DNA from: an uncultured Planktomarina sp.
Lineage (GTDB): Bacteria; Pseudomonadota; Alphaproteobacteria; Rhodobacterales; Rhodobacteraceae
Length of the DNA stretch: 64,000 nucleotides
Direction of reading: 5' to 3'
Assembly: GCA_905182325.1 (NCBI GenBank)
Contig: CAJJBD010000001.1
Coordinates: forward strand, 1 to 64,000
Part shown: piece by piece, positions 44,360 through 52,113 of the stretch
Layout: the number at the start of each line of letters is the position of its first letter
Numbering within the stretch: the stretch's first letter is position 1
Position numbers and translations under genes: made by a program
The notes under the pieces: generated by a model
The model's database searches: none
Told to the model about the DNA's origin: nothing
Seen by the model: the letters and a program-made list of their open reading frames with translations, nothing else

Positions 44360-45898
44360 TCATTGCACTCCCTCGTTCGTTACGCCCGCCATTAGTAGGC
44401 CTAATTCTTTTTCATTTGTTTTTGATGGATCACGCTCACCCATAATTTGCCCGTCAAACATAACAGCGACCCTGTCCGATAGTGATAAAATTTCATCCAA
44501 TTCAACTGATATTAGTAAAATAGCTTTGCCTCTGTCACGTAGTGAGAGTATCTGTTGGTGAATAAATTCAATTGCACCAATATCGACGCCGCGCGTGGGT
44601 TGACCAACTAAAAGTAAATCCGGATTGCGTTCTATTTCACGCGCCAACACTATTTTTTGTTGATTGCCGCCAGAGAAATTCTTGGCCGTCAACATTGGAT
44701 TTGGTGGCCGCACATCAAAGCGGGTCATTTTCGCTGCGGTTTCTTCACGGATCGCAGAATTATTCATCAAAAAGCGATTTGATTGATTAGCGGGGTCTCG
44801 GTGATAGCCAAAAACTGCATTTTCCCAAGCCATGAAATCCATAATTAAGCCCTCACGTTGGCGATCTTCTGGGACGTGGGCAATGCCTCGTGCGCGGCGC
44901 GATTGTCCATCACTGTGGGAACCCGTTAAATCGATTTCTGATCCGTTAACCCGAATAGATCCTGTCGCAGATTGGTACCCACCCAGAACTTGCAAAAGTT
45001 CTGATTGACCATTTCCAGCAACCCCAGCAATGCCTAAGATTTCGCCAGCCCGCACGTTTAGACTCACATCTTTGACTCGTTGCACACCAAATTCATCAAA
45101 CACGTTTAAATCAGAGACTTCCAATACTGGATGTTTAGGTTGAGCGGCCACCTTATCCACTCGTAATAAGACTTTACGCCCAACCATCAATTCAGCTAAA
45201 TCCTCAGGACTTGTTTCGCTGGTTTTCAAAGTTGCAGTCATCTCACCGCGCCGCATCACGCTAACGGTGTCAGTAATATCCATAATTTCACGTAATTTAT
45301 GGGTAATAAAAATAATAGTTTTACCTTCCTCTCGAAGCCGTTCAAGTATCCGAAAAAGCTGAGCAGCTTCAACTGGGGTCAGAACGCCAGTCGGCTCATC
45401 TAAAATCAAAATATTTGCCTTACGATAAAGAGCTTTTAATATTTCAACACGCTGCTGCATACCGACGCCAATTTCTTCAATTATGGCGTCAGGATCAACG
45501 TTTAGTTCATATTCTGTTGCTAACTCCGCAAGCTCAGCCCGTGCCTTACGCATAGATGGAGCCAAAAATGCACCACTCTCTGCGCCAAGGATAATATTTT
45601 CAATTACCGTAAAATTTTCAACTAATTTGAAATGTTGGAAAACCATTCCAATACCAGCAGATATTGCGGCTTGGCTATCTGGGATTAGCGTCTTTTGGTC
45701 GTCAATAAAAATCTCGCCAGAATCAGCTTTATAAAATCCATATAAAATCGACATCAAAGTCGATTTTCCTGCACCATTTTCTCCAATAATACCATGGATA
45801 GTGCCTGGCATTACTCGGATTGATATATCTTTATTGGCCTGTACCGGACCAAAGGCTTTCGAAATGCCCTTTAATTCAATAGCTGGATTATTATTCAT
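44360..45898 (-). CDS. Second BMP-type nucleoside ABC importer, duplicated ATPase subunit
   Basis: Tandem ABC ATPase, 512 residues. First domain: Walker A GENGAGKST, VGMQQRVEILKAL signature region, Walker B ILILDEPTGVLTP. Second: degenerate Walker A GVAGNGQSE, signature FSGGNQQKIVLA, and LLLVGQPTRGVD in place of Walker B, a pattern shared by the nucleoside/sugar importers. Energises import by the two permeases downstream. A hairpin-plus-T element (45914-45946) separates it from the binding-protein gene upstream and probably lowers its expression relative to that gene. Confidence 0.93.
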   Translation of the reverse strand: MNNNPAIELKGISKAFGPVQANKDISIRVMPGTIHGIIGENGAGKSTLMSILYGFYKADSGEIFIDDQKTLIPDSQAAISAGIGMVFQHFKLVENFTVIENIILGAESGAFLAPSMRKARAELAELATEYELNVDPDAIIEEIGVGMQQRVEILKALYRKANILILDEPTGVLTPVEAAQLFRILERLREEGKTIIFITHKLREIMDITDTVSVMRRGEMTATLKTSETSPEDLAELMVGRKVLLRVDKVAAQPKHPVLEVSDLNVFDEFGVQRVKDVSLNVRAGEILGIAGVAGNGQSELLQVLGGYQSATGSIRVNGSEIDLTGSHSDGQSRRARGIAHVPEDRQREGLIMDFMAWENAVFGYHRDPANQSNRFLMNNSAIREETAAKMTRFDVRPPNPMLTAKNFSGGNQQKIVLAREIERNPDLLLVGQPTRGVDIGAIEFIHQQILSLRDRGKAILLISVELDEILSLSDRVAVMFDGQIMGERDPSKTNEKELGLLMAGVTNEGVQ

Positions 45899-45913
45899 TA
45901 AAATCCCTTTAGT

Positions 45914-45946
45914 AAAAAGGCCGCGCCAAAGTAATGGTGCGGCCTT
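45914..45946 (-). terminator. Intra-operon terminator/attenuator after the binding-protein gene
   Basis: On the minus strand AAGGCCGC (45946-45939) pairs with GCGGCCTT (45924-45917) and is followed by TTTTT-AC. It sits between the binding-protein stop and the ATPase start. Such partial terminators are commonly used to make more binding protein than membrane subunits. Confidence 0.8.
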
Positions 45947-45972
45947 ATAATTTTGGTCTATTAGACCTACTG

Positions 45973-46953
45973 TTAGAAAGACAGAACTGGACAGCTATCG
46001 TCCGACATGTAGTCGTGAACTGACAATGTACCGCTTTTGATCGAGGCCTCCGCCGCATTAACTTTGGCCTGCATATCAGCAGTGACTAGCGACGCGTTAT
46101 GCTCGTCCATTGCATAACCCACAACACCCTGCATTGTGCCAGCCCAGTCTCCATTTCCTTTGAATGCGTCATAAACAGCGTTGTCAACTCGCTTCAGCAT
46201 CGTCGTTAAAACAGAACCAGGCTGTAAGTGATTTTGGTTCATATCGACGCCAATCGACAAAATACCTTCGTCAGCAGCAGTCTGTAGAACTCCGATACCC
46301 GTTCCACCAGCTGCGGCAAACACGACGTCAGCGCCTTGACTAATTTGTGCTTTTGTCAGCTCGCCGCCTTTAACTGGATCATTCCAAGCTGCGCCCGTTG
46401 TTCCAGTCATATTAGCTATTATGCTGGCATTTGGATTGACCGCCAAAACACCCTGCGCGTAACCGCAACCAAAGCGCCGGATCAGCCCAATATCCTGGCC
46501 ACCCACAAAGCCAACAGTTCCTGTTTTAGAGGCCATTGCTGCTAACATGCCAACGAGATATGAGCCCTCATGTTCATTGAAAATATATTGACGCAAGTTC
46601 GGCATATCCAACCAACCTACATCGATGACACCAAAACGTGTGTCTGGGTACTCGGGTGCTACTTTGCTCAACACGTCTGCGAACATGAAGCCAGTCATGA
46701 CGATTGGATTTGAGCCAGCTTCAGCTAAACGCCGAAGGGCTTGTTCACGTCCAGCTTCAGTTTGAAGCTCAATTTCACGGAAAGAGCCACCAGTTTCTTC
46801 GGCCCAACGTTGTGCACCGTTAAAGGCTGTCTCATTGAATGATTTGTCAAATTTGCCACCAAGGTCAAAGATGATCGCAGGATCAGCAACAGCGGCACTT
46901 GCGCCAATTGCTAAAGCAGCCGCGCTGCCTAATATAGATTTCATAAAATTCAT
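45973..46953 (-). CDS. Second BMP-family ABC transporter substrate-binding protein
   Basis: Periplasmic binding protein, 326 residues, with a Sec signal peptide (MNFMKSILGSAAALAIGASAAVADP). BMP/Med family motifs: IIFDLGGKFDKSFNETAFNGAQRW, VMTGFMFADVLSKVA, FGVIDVGWLDMPNLRQYIFNEHEGSYLVGMLAAM, GADVVFAAAGGTGIGVLQTAADEG and IGVDMNQNHLQPGSVLTTMLKRVD. This is the classic BMP type (purine nucleosides), closer to Med/PnrA than the xdh-operon protein is. GGGGGACC lies seven bases before ATG 46953. First gene of its operon, preceded by an inverted repeat at 47010-47046. Confidence 0.94.
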   Translation of the reverse strand: MNFMKSILGSAAALAIGASAAVADPAIIFDLGGKFDKSFNETAFNGAQRWAEETGGSFREIELQTEAGREQALRRLAEAGSNPIVMTGFMFADVLSKVAPEYPDTRFGVIDVGWLDMPNLRQYIFNEHEGSYLVGMLAAMASKTGTVGFVGGQDIGLIRRFGCGYAQGVLAVNPNASIIANMTGTTGAAWNDPVKGGELTKAQISQGADVVFAAAGGTGIGVLQTAADEGILSIGVDMNQNHLQPGSVLTTMLKRVDNAVYDAFKGNGDWAGTMQGVVGYAMDEHNASLVTADMQAKVNAAEASIKSGTLSVHDYMSDDSCPVLSF

Positions 46954-47009
46954 TGGGGTCCCCCATTAATGGTTAAAGCCCAGTGAAAAGAATCCCTAAG
47001 GCCGTATGC

Positions 47010-47046
47010 GAGCAGATCATGTGATCATGCACAAGATAGCCTGCTC
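47010..47046. promoter_or_regulatory. Nested inverted repeats upstream of the second BMP operon
   Basis: GAGCAG (47010-47015) and CTGCTC (47041-47046) flank a region that holds GATCAT-GTGATC (47015-47026), itself a near-palindrome with GATCA/TGATC arms. Position about 60-90 bases before the binding-protein ATG suits an operator. No regulator gene is adjacent. Confidence 0.35.
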
Positions 47047-47126
47047 TGCCAAGGTGGGGTCAATAGTAAATTTTAAAAACTTTGTTATTTTTATATAAAA
47101 CGTAAGGGAGTTTTGATTTTTTTACC

Positions 47127-47579
47127 TCACTGGCTTAGTATTAGCCGTTTTCGAAGTACTAAAGCATCACAACGGATGCCATCTTTACGTCTGTAATAGT
47201 CACTGCGGCGACCGACGAGCTCAAATTCTAACTTATTATAAAGTGCCTTAGCCGCTAAATTATCAGCTGCCATCTCTAGGAAGGCAGAATGCCCCCCCTC
47301 TTTTGATGCAATTGCTAACAATTCTGATAAAAGCGCAAATGCATTTCCCTGCCTTTGGTGTGAGGGTGCGCAAGCCAATGTTAATATTTCAAGTTCGCCC
47401 AAAATAAGTCGCCCTACCGCAAAACTCCGGTTCAAACTAAATGATCTTGTATTAGGCTGGCCTAATAGCAGGGTAAATTCTTCAGAGGTCCACGGCCTTT
47501 CTCGAGTGAATGCCTGATTATGGATATCTGCCATGGCATTAGGGGACAAAGTCTGATCAGTAAATGGTGTTGCCAACAA
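47127..47579 (-). CDS. rimI: GNAT acetyltransferase, probable ribosomal-protein alanine acetyltransferase RimI
   Basis: Acetyl-CoA-dependent N-acetyltransferase, 150 residues. Acetyl-CoA loop LACAPSHQRQGNAFALLSELL (Q/R-x-x-G-x-A type, a little divergent), then FLEMAADNLAAKALYNKLEFELVGRRSDYYRR, the typical RimI C-terminal half. Lies 21 bases after the NifU-like gene. RimI proteins usually sit beside tsaB, which is not seen here. The family (GNAT) is certain, RimI likely. Confidence 0.8.
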   Translation of the reverse strand: MLATPFTDQTLSPNAMADIHNQAFTRERPWTSEEFTLLLGQPNTRSFSLNRSFAVGRLILGELEILTLACAPSHQRQGNAFALLSELLAIASKEGGHSAFLEMAADNLAAKALYNKLEFELVGRRSDYYRRKDGIRCDALVLRKRLILSQ

Positions 47580-47600
47580 AAAAGTCGCGCGGAACGGAAG

Positions 47601-48164
47601 CTAAGCCGCTACTGGGCGCACCTCAACGACTTCAGGAATGTAGTGGCGGAGCAGGTTTTCTATACCCATTTTCAAGGTAAGCGTGGAAGATGGGCAACCG
47701 GCGCAGGCTCCCTGCATGTGAAGGTAAACTATGCCACGGTCAAAACCATGAAATGTAATATCACCACCATCTTGCGCCACGGCTGGGCGTACGCGTGTGT
47801 CCAACAATTCCTTAATCTGTATAACAATGGGTTCATCTGCAGAATCATAATCACCCTTTGCGACAGTCACAGTCTGACCATCCGATAGTACCGGAGCACC
47901 TGATTGATAATGTTCCATGATGGCGCCTAGTAAAGCCGGTTTTATATGATCCCATTCAATCGTTTCAGTCTTTGTAATAGTTACAAAGTCCGCTCCAAAA
48001 AAAACGCCTTCAGTCCCTTCAACAGCGAACAAACGCTCAGCAAGTGGGCTAGCCGCAGCGGATTCAGACGATGGGAAGTCAGCTGTGCCAATATCCATGA
48101 CCGATTGCCCTGGCAAAAACTTTAATGTGGCTGGATTTGGGGTGCTTTCTGTCTGAATAAACAT
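47601..48164 (-). CDS. NifU family iron-sulfur scaffold/carrier protein (Nfu type)
   Basis: Delivers Fe-S clusters to target enzymes. N-terminal Nfu_N domain (MFIQTESTPNPATLKFLPGQ at the start, then ASPLAERLFAVEGTEGVFFGADFVTITK) and C-terminal NifU domain with the cluster-binding CxxC in GACAGCPSSTLTLKMGIENLL. I start at ATG 48164, with GGAG eight bases ahead; eight upstream codons in frame look spurious. 187 residues, normal for the alphaproteobacterial type. Between usp and rimI on the minus strand. Confidence 0.93.
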   Translation of the reverse strand: MFIQTESTPNPATLKFLPGQSVMDIGTADFPSSESAAASPLAERLFAVEGTEGVFFGADFVTITKTETIEWDHIKPALLGAIMEHYQSGAPVLSDGQTVTVAKGDYDSADEPIVIQIKELLDTRVRPAVAQDGGDITFHGFDRGIVYLHMQGACAGCPSSTLTLKMGIENLLRHYIPEVVEVRPVAA

Positions 48165-48261
48165 CGCTTCGTCTCCATTTGCTCCCAACAGATATGGTTC
48201 GCAGGTGCTAAAATGTCAAGTTTTTAGAATAGTTCTAATTAGGTCAGTCAGTTTAGGCAGT

Positions 48262-48717
48262 TTAAACAATGGCCTCCAACTGCTCCTTACTGAGGCTACC
48301 TGGAACTATGACTATCGGGACTTCTAAATTGCCGGAAGACTTTGATAGCTGGGTTACCAAAGGTCCCGGACCTTTACGATCCGTACCAGCACCCAAAACC
48401 AAGATATCAACCTCAGAATCCTCTTGTATTTGTGAGAGTATTTCTGCAACGATTTCACCCTCACGAATTACAAGCTCTGGGTCTACGTTATGTTTTTCAC
48501 GCATCCATTTCGCAAAAACTTCAAAATGGGCATTTATGCGATCCCGAGCTTCTTCACGCATTAGTTCTCCAACACCAATCCAATGGTTAAAGTCTTCAGG
48601 TGGGATTACCGCTAAAACTTCAACCTTTGCACCAGTATTTTCCGCCCTCATTGCGGCAAATCTCATTGCATTTAAACATTCTGTGGAACTATCTAATACA
48701 ACCATAAATTTACGCAT
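48262..48717 (-). CDS. Universal stress protein family (UspA-like)
   Basis: Alpha/beta UspA fold protein of about 151 residues from ATG 48717 (MRKFMVVLDSSTECLNAMRFAA), which has GGAG eight bases upstream; the longer frame adds 17 doubtful residues. The ATP-binding-type segment GAGTDRKGPGPLVTQLSKSSGNLEVPIVIVPG near the C-terminus resembles the G-x-x-G-(9)-G(S/T) motif only in part, so nucleotide binding is uncertain. Located between trpS and the NifU-like gene, the usual Rhodobacterales order. Confidence 0.85.
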   Translation of the reverse strand: MRKFMVVLDSSTECLNAMRFAAMRAENTGAKVEVLAVIPPEDFNHWIGVGELMREEARDRINAHFEVFAKWMREKHNVDPELVIREGEIVAEILSQIQEDSEVDILVLGAGTDRKGPGPLVTQLSKSSGNLEVPIVIVPGSLSKEQLEAIV

Positions 48718-48818
48718 TTGCACACTCCACTTCAAACCCAACATGCCTGCAGGTTTAACCACCTGCAACGCAAAAAAAGTATTTTAAATATTGAAACGGC
48801 GATCAGCTAAAACTTTTT

Positions 48819-49835
48819 CTAGCGAAGCATACCCACGATATCATAAGTTTTCTGTAATATAGGCGCCGCCAATTCACGGCCTCGTTCAGCACCACGAATC
48901 AAAATTTTATCAATTTCGGATGTGTCTTCCATTAGACGTGACATCTCACTGGAGATTGGCGCAAGTTTTTCCACTGCTAACTCTGCAAGCTTGGGCTTAA
49001 AGCCTCCAAAGAGTTGTCCAGAAAACTCATCAATTACTGACTGCGTTGTGGCGTCATTGAGGGCGGCATAAATATTGACTAAATTACGAGCCTCTGGCCG
49101 GCCATCCAAACCCTCCAAATGATCAGGCAATGGGTCGGAATCAGTCTTTGCTTTTTTAATTTTCTTCACTATCGCATCTGCATCATCAGTCATGTTTAAG
49201 CGGCTCATGTCGCTTGGGTCTGATTTTGACATCTTCTTTAATCCGTCTCGCAGGCTCATCACACGGGTGGCAACACCCTCGATAACAGGTTCAGTAATTG
49301 GAAAAAATTCTATACCAAAATCGTTGTTAAATTTTGCCGCAATGTCGCGTGTTAATTCAAGATGCTGCTTTTGATCTTCACCCACAGGCACATGGGTCGC
49401 GTGGTATATCAAAATATCAGCTGCCATCAAGGCAGGATAGCCAAACAAACCTAGTGACGCATTCTCACTATTTTTTCCAGCCTTATCCTTCCACTGGGTC
49501 ATTCGCTTCATCCACCCCATTCGTGCCACGCAATTGAATATCCAAGCCAACTGCGCGTGCTCTGGCACTTGGCTTTGATTAAACAAAATGGACTTCTCCG
49601 GATCGATGCCTGCCGCAATAAAACCTGCGCAGAGTTCCCGAGTATTACGACGCAAATTTTCAGGATTTTGCCAAACAGTGATCGCGTGGAGATCTACCAT
49701 ACAATAAACCGTCTCAAAATGACCATCATCTTGCATATCCACAAAACGCTTAATCGCTCCCAGGTAATTGCCCAGCGTGAGCCCTCCAGATGGCTGGATA
49801 CCAGAAAAAACACGTGGAGTGAAAGTTTGGGTCAT
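48819..49835 (-). CDS. trpS: Tryptophan--tRNA ligase
   Basis: Class I aminoacyl-tRNA synthetase. HIGH-like signature [20 protein letters not shown] at the N-terminus and KMSKS-equivalent [10 protein letters not shown] near residue 200, with [15 protein letters not shown] between them. I start at ATG 49835 ([17 protein letters not shown]) with GAGG upstream; 29 further in-frame codons would overlap the rhomboid gene and are not family sequence. 338 residues, normal. Confidence 0.96.
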   Translation of the reverse strand: MTQTFTPRVFSGIQPSGGLTLGNYLGAIKRFVDMQDDGHFETVYCMVDLHAITVWQNPENLRRNTRELCAGFIAAGIDPEKSILFNQSQVPEHAQLAWIFNCVARMGWMKRMTQWKDKAGKNSENASLGLFGYPALMAADILIYHATHVPVGEDQKQHLELTRDIAAKFNNDFGIEFFPITEPVIEGVATRVMSLRDGLKKMSKSDPSDMSRLNMTDDADAIVKKIKKAKTDSDPLPDHLEGLDGRPEARNLVNIYAALNDATTQSVIDEFSGQLFGGFKPKLAELAVEKLAPISSEMSRLMEDTSEIDKILIRGAERGRELAAPILQKTYDIVGMLR

Positions 49836-49906
49836 TTTGGCCTCAGCTTGAACTCGCCTGCAGCATCCCATACTTAGCATGGCTGAAGCCGTCAAGGAAG
49901 CAATAC

Positions 49907-50587
49907 ATGCCAGATCCAACAACTCCAGCTGTAAACCCGCTGCCAGCCGCTGTAATCATATTAGTTTTGATAGTAGTCTTGGGCGAGTGCTACATGGCTG
50001 GAGCTGAAGCAAATTTATGGGGTAGATCTGACGCGCGCATCTCTTTAATCAGACACGTTGCATTTCTACCCGAAGTCTTTCAACGCTCTTTATCAGCAGG
50101 CATCTGGGTGCCTGAACTTTTCTTAAGGCTAATCACCTATCCGTTTGTGCATGGCTCCTTAATACAGGCCATTTTTGCTAGCGTTTTTACACTAGCGATG
50201 GGTAAATTTGTTGGTGAAGTTTTAGGAAACTTTGCAATTATTTTAATATTTTTTACTTCCGCAATATTTGCCGCACTCGGTTACGCTTTTTTAACCGATG
50301 ATAGTTTTCCACTGTTTGGTGGGTTTCCAGCAGCTTATGGTCTTATCGGAGCATTTACATTCGTACTATTTAGCAAGTCAGTCGGAATATTAAGTCAGCA
50401 ATTTCTATCATTTCGTTTGCTTGCCATTTTAATGATAATCAACATAAGTTTTGCTTTGTTTCAAAGTGGACCAGCACTGTGGGTCGCCGAACTAAGCGCT
50501 GCTGTTACGGGCTTTGTGGCCGCCACAATTATCCATCCTGGTGGCATACGTTTAATTATAGGTAAGTTTAGAAGTGGCAGACGCTAA
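49907..50587 (+). CDS. Rhomboid-family membrane protein lacking catalytic residues
   Basis: Six or so membrane helices, 226 residues. The rhomboid fold is recognised from [32 protein letters not shown] and [18 protein letters not shown]. The usual GxSG serine position reads G-F-P-A (Phe140), the helix-6 histidine is Glu195 ([11 protein letters not shown]), and the oxyanion Asn is Ala91. It should therefore not be a protease. It sits head to head with trpS and overlaps the murJ stop by four bases. It may act as a non-proteolytic rhomboid that binds or guides membrane proteins, but that is inference. Confidence 0.8.
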   Translation: MPDPTTPAVNPLPAAVIILVLIVVLGECYMAGAEANLWGRSDARISLIRHVAFLPEVFQRSLSAGIWVPELFLRLITYPFVHGSLIQAIFASVFTLAMGKFVGEVLGNFAIILIFFTSAIFAALGYAFLTDDSFPLFGGFPAAYGLIGAFTFVLFSKSVGILSQQFLSFRLLAILMIINISFALFQSGPALWVAELSAAVTGFVAATIIHPGGIRLIIGKFRSGRR

Positions 50588-52113
50588 TTGCGCAGTTTTT
50601 TTCGTAATTCGCTCACGGTAAAGGCACCAGTAACACGGCCAGCAATAATATAACTACCAATGCCCACTATTAAAATAATGACTAAAGCAAGCACGCGATA
50701 TCCAGGCATTTGCAATATAGGGCTAATCAAAGCCGTTACGCTCCAGACTGTGGCGCCCATCATAAGACTAGCCAAAATAATTCGCCCCATTTTCACAAGA
50801 AGCGCTGGCTCGAGATGCGCGGCTTCACCAAACTTTCGGCTCCCCCACCAAAGACATACCAACATCGCCCAGCCTGCAAAAGTTGCACCATATGCAGCTG
50901 ATAAAAACCCAAAATAGGGCCGCAAGCATAGTGCCACTACCGCATTCACAGCCAAAGCCACTAAGGCAAAATAAAAGGGTGATTTGGTATCTTCACGAGC
51001 AAAAAATAATGGTTGGTAAAGTTTTTGTAAAACAAACGCAGGTAAGCCTAAGCCATAGACGGCAGTAGCCAGCGCAGTCGCAGATGTGTCTGCTGCACTA
51101 AAGACACCACGCTCAAACAGCACTGAAACTAGTGCAGTGGGGATTACGAACAGGGCAACTGCTGCTGGTATCGTAAGTAGGAGTGAAAACTCCGCTGCCC
51201 GATTAAATGCCTCTCTTCCACCACTCGCATCCCCCACACGGAGCCTTCGGGAAAGTTCAGGCAAAAGTACAATTCCAACTGCAATTCCCACTACACCTAA
51301 TGGCAGTTGATAGAGCCGGTCTGCATAATAGAGCCAGGCGTTTGCCCCCTCAAAATAACTAGCAATCTGCCTCCCTACTAATAGATTAACCTGAACCACC
51401 CCACCGGCCAAAGCTGCTGGAGCTGCTATTAAAGCCAACCTGCGCAATTCTGGGGTCATACGTGGCATACGAGGCACAAGAGAAAACCCAGCCCGATGGG
51501 CCGCAACCCAAACAAAGGCAAGTTGCACTACCCCAGCCACTGGAACACTCCAGGCAAGTGTCAATCCAATATTCCAGCCAACCCAATTTGCTACTAAAAG
51601 TGCAGCGATAAAACACAGATTAAGAAATATTGGTGCCGCCGAGGCGGCAATGAACTTTCCAGCAGAATTTAGTACTCCAGATATCAAAGCTGCAAGGGAA
51701 ATGAATAAAATGTACGGAAAAGCGATGCGACCAAACAGAACCGTCAGGTCAAATCTTTCATCACCAGAAAATCCACTAGCCATAATCCACACCAAATAAG
51801 GCATTGCCAGCAGCGCGACTACATTTAAAGCGATAAGAAGTAGCGCTAGCATCGACAAGGCATCTTTTGCAAAATTTAGTGGAGCGTCGCCAGACTCAAG
51901 CTTTTTTGAGAACATTGGCACAAACGCCATGTTGAAAGCACCTTCTGCAAAAAATCTTCGAAACAAATTAGGAAGCGAAAAAGCAACTACAAAAGCCTCC
52001 GCAACAGGAGAAGCACCCAATACCCCAGCAATAAAAATGTCCCGGAAAAATCCTAGGACCCGAGAAACCAACGTCCAGGAACCAACCGTAAAGAATCCAC
52101 GCAGCATACTCAT
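50584..52113 (-). CDS. murJ: Lipid II flippase MurJ
   Basis: Moves lipid II across the inner membrane for peptidoglycan synthesis. N-terminal GFFTVGSWTLVSRVLGFFRDIFIAGVLGASPVAEAFVVAFSLPNLFRRFFAEGAFNMAFVPMF is the MurJ/MviN signature; about 14 membrane helices follow, with the charged residues of the central cavity (e.g. Arg in LFRRFFAEG) kept. 509 residues, normal. Start overlaps the glnD stop by four bases. Confidence 0.96.
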   Translation of the reverse strand: MSMLRGFFTVGSWTLVSRVLGFFRDIFIAGVLGASPVAEAFVVAFSLPNLFRRFFAEGAFNMAFVPMFSKKLESGDAPLNFAKDALSMLALLLIALNVVALLAMPYLVWIMASGFSGDERFDLTVLFGRIAFPYILFISLAALISGVLNSAGKFIAASAAPIFLNLCFIAALLVANWVGWNIGLTLAWSVPVAGVVQLAFVWVAAHRAGFSLVPRMPRMTPELRRLALIAAPAALAGGVVQVNLLVGRQIASYFEGANAWLYYADRLYQLPLGVVGIAVGIVLLPELSRRLRVGDASGGREAFNRAAEFSLLLTIPAAVALFVIPTALVSVLFERGVFSAADTSATALATAVYGLGLPAFVLQKLYQPLFFAREDTKSPFYFALVALAVNAVVALCLRPYFGFLSAAYGATFAGWAMLVCLWWGSRKFGEAAHLEPALLVKMGRIILASLMMGATVWSVTALISPILQMPGYRVLALVIILIVGIGSYIIAGRVTGAFTVSELRKKLRN

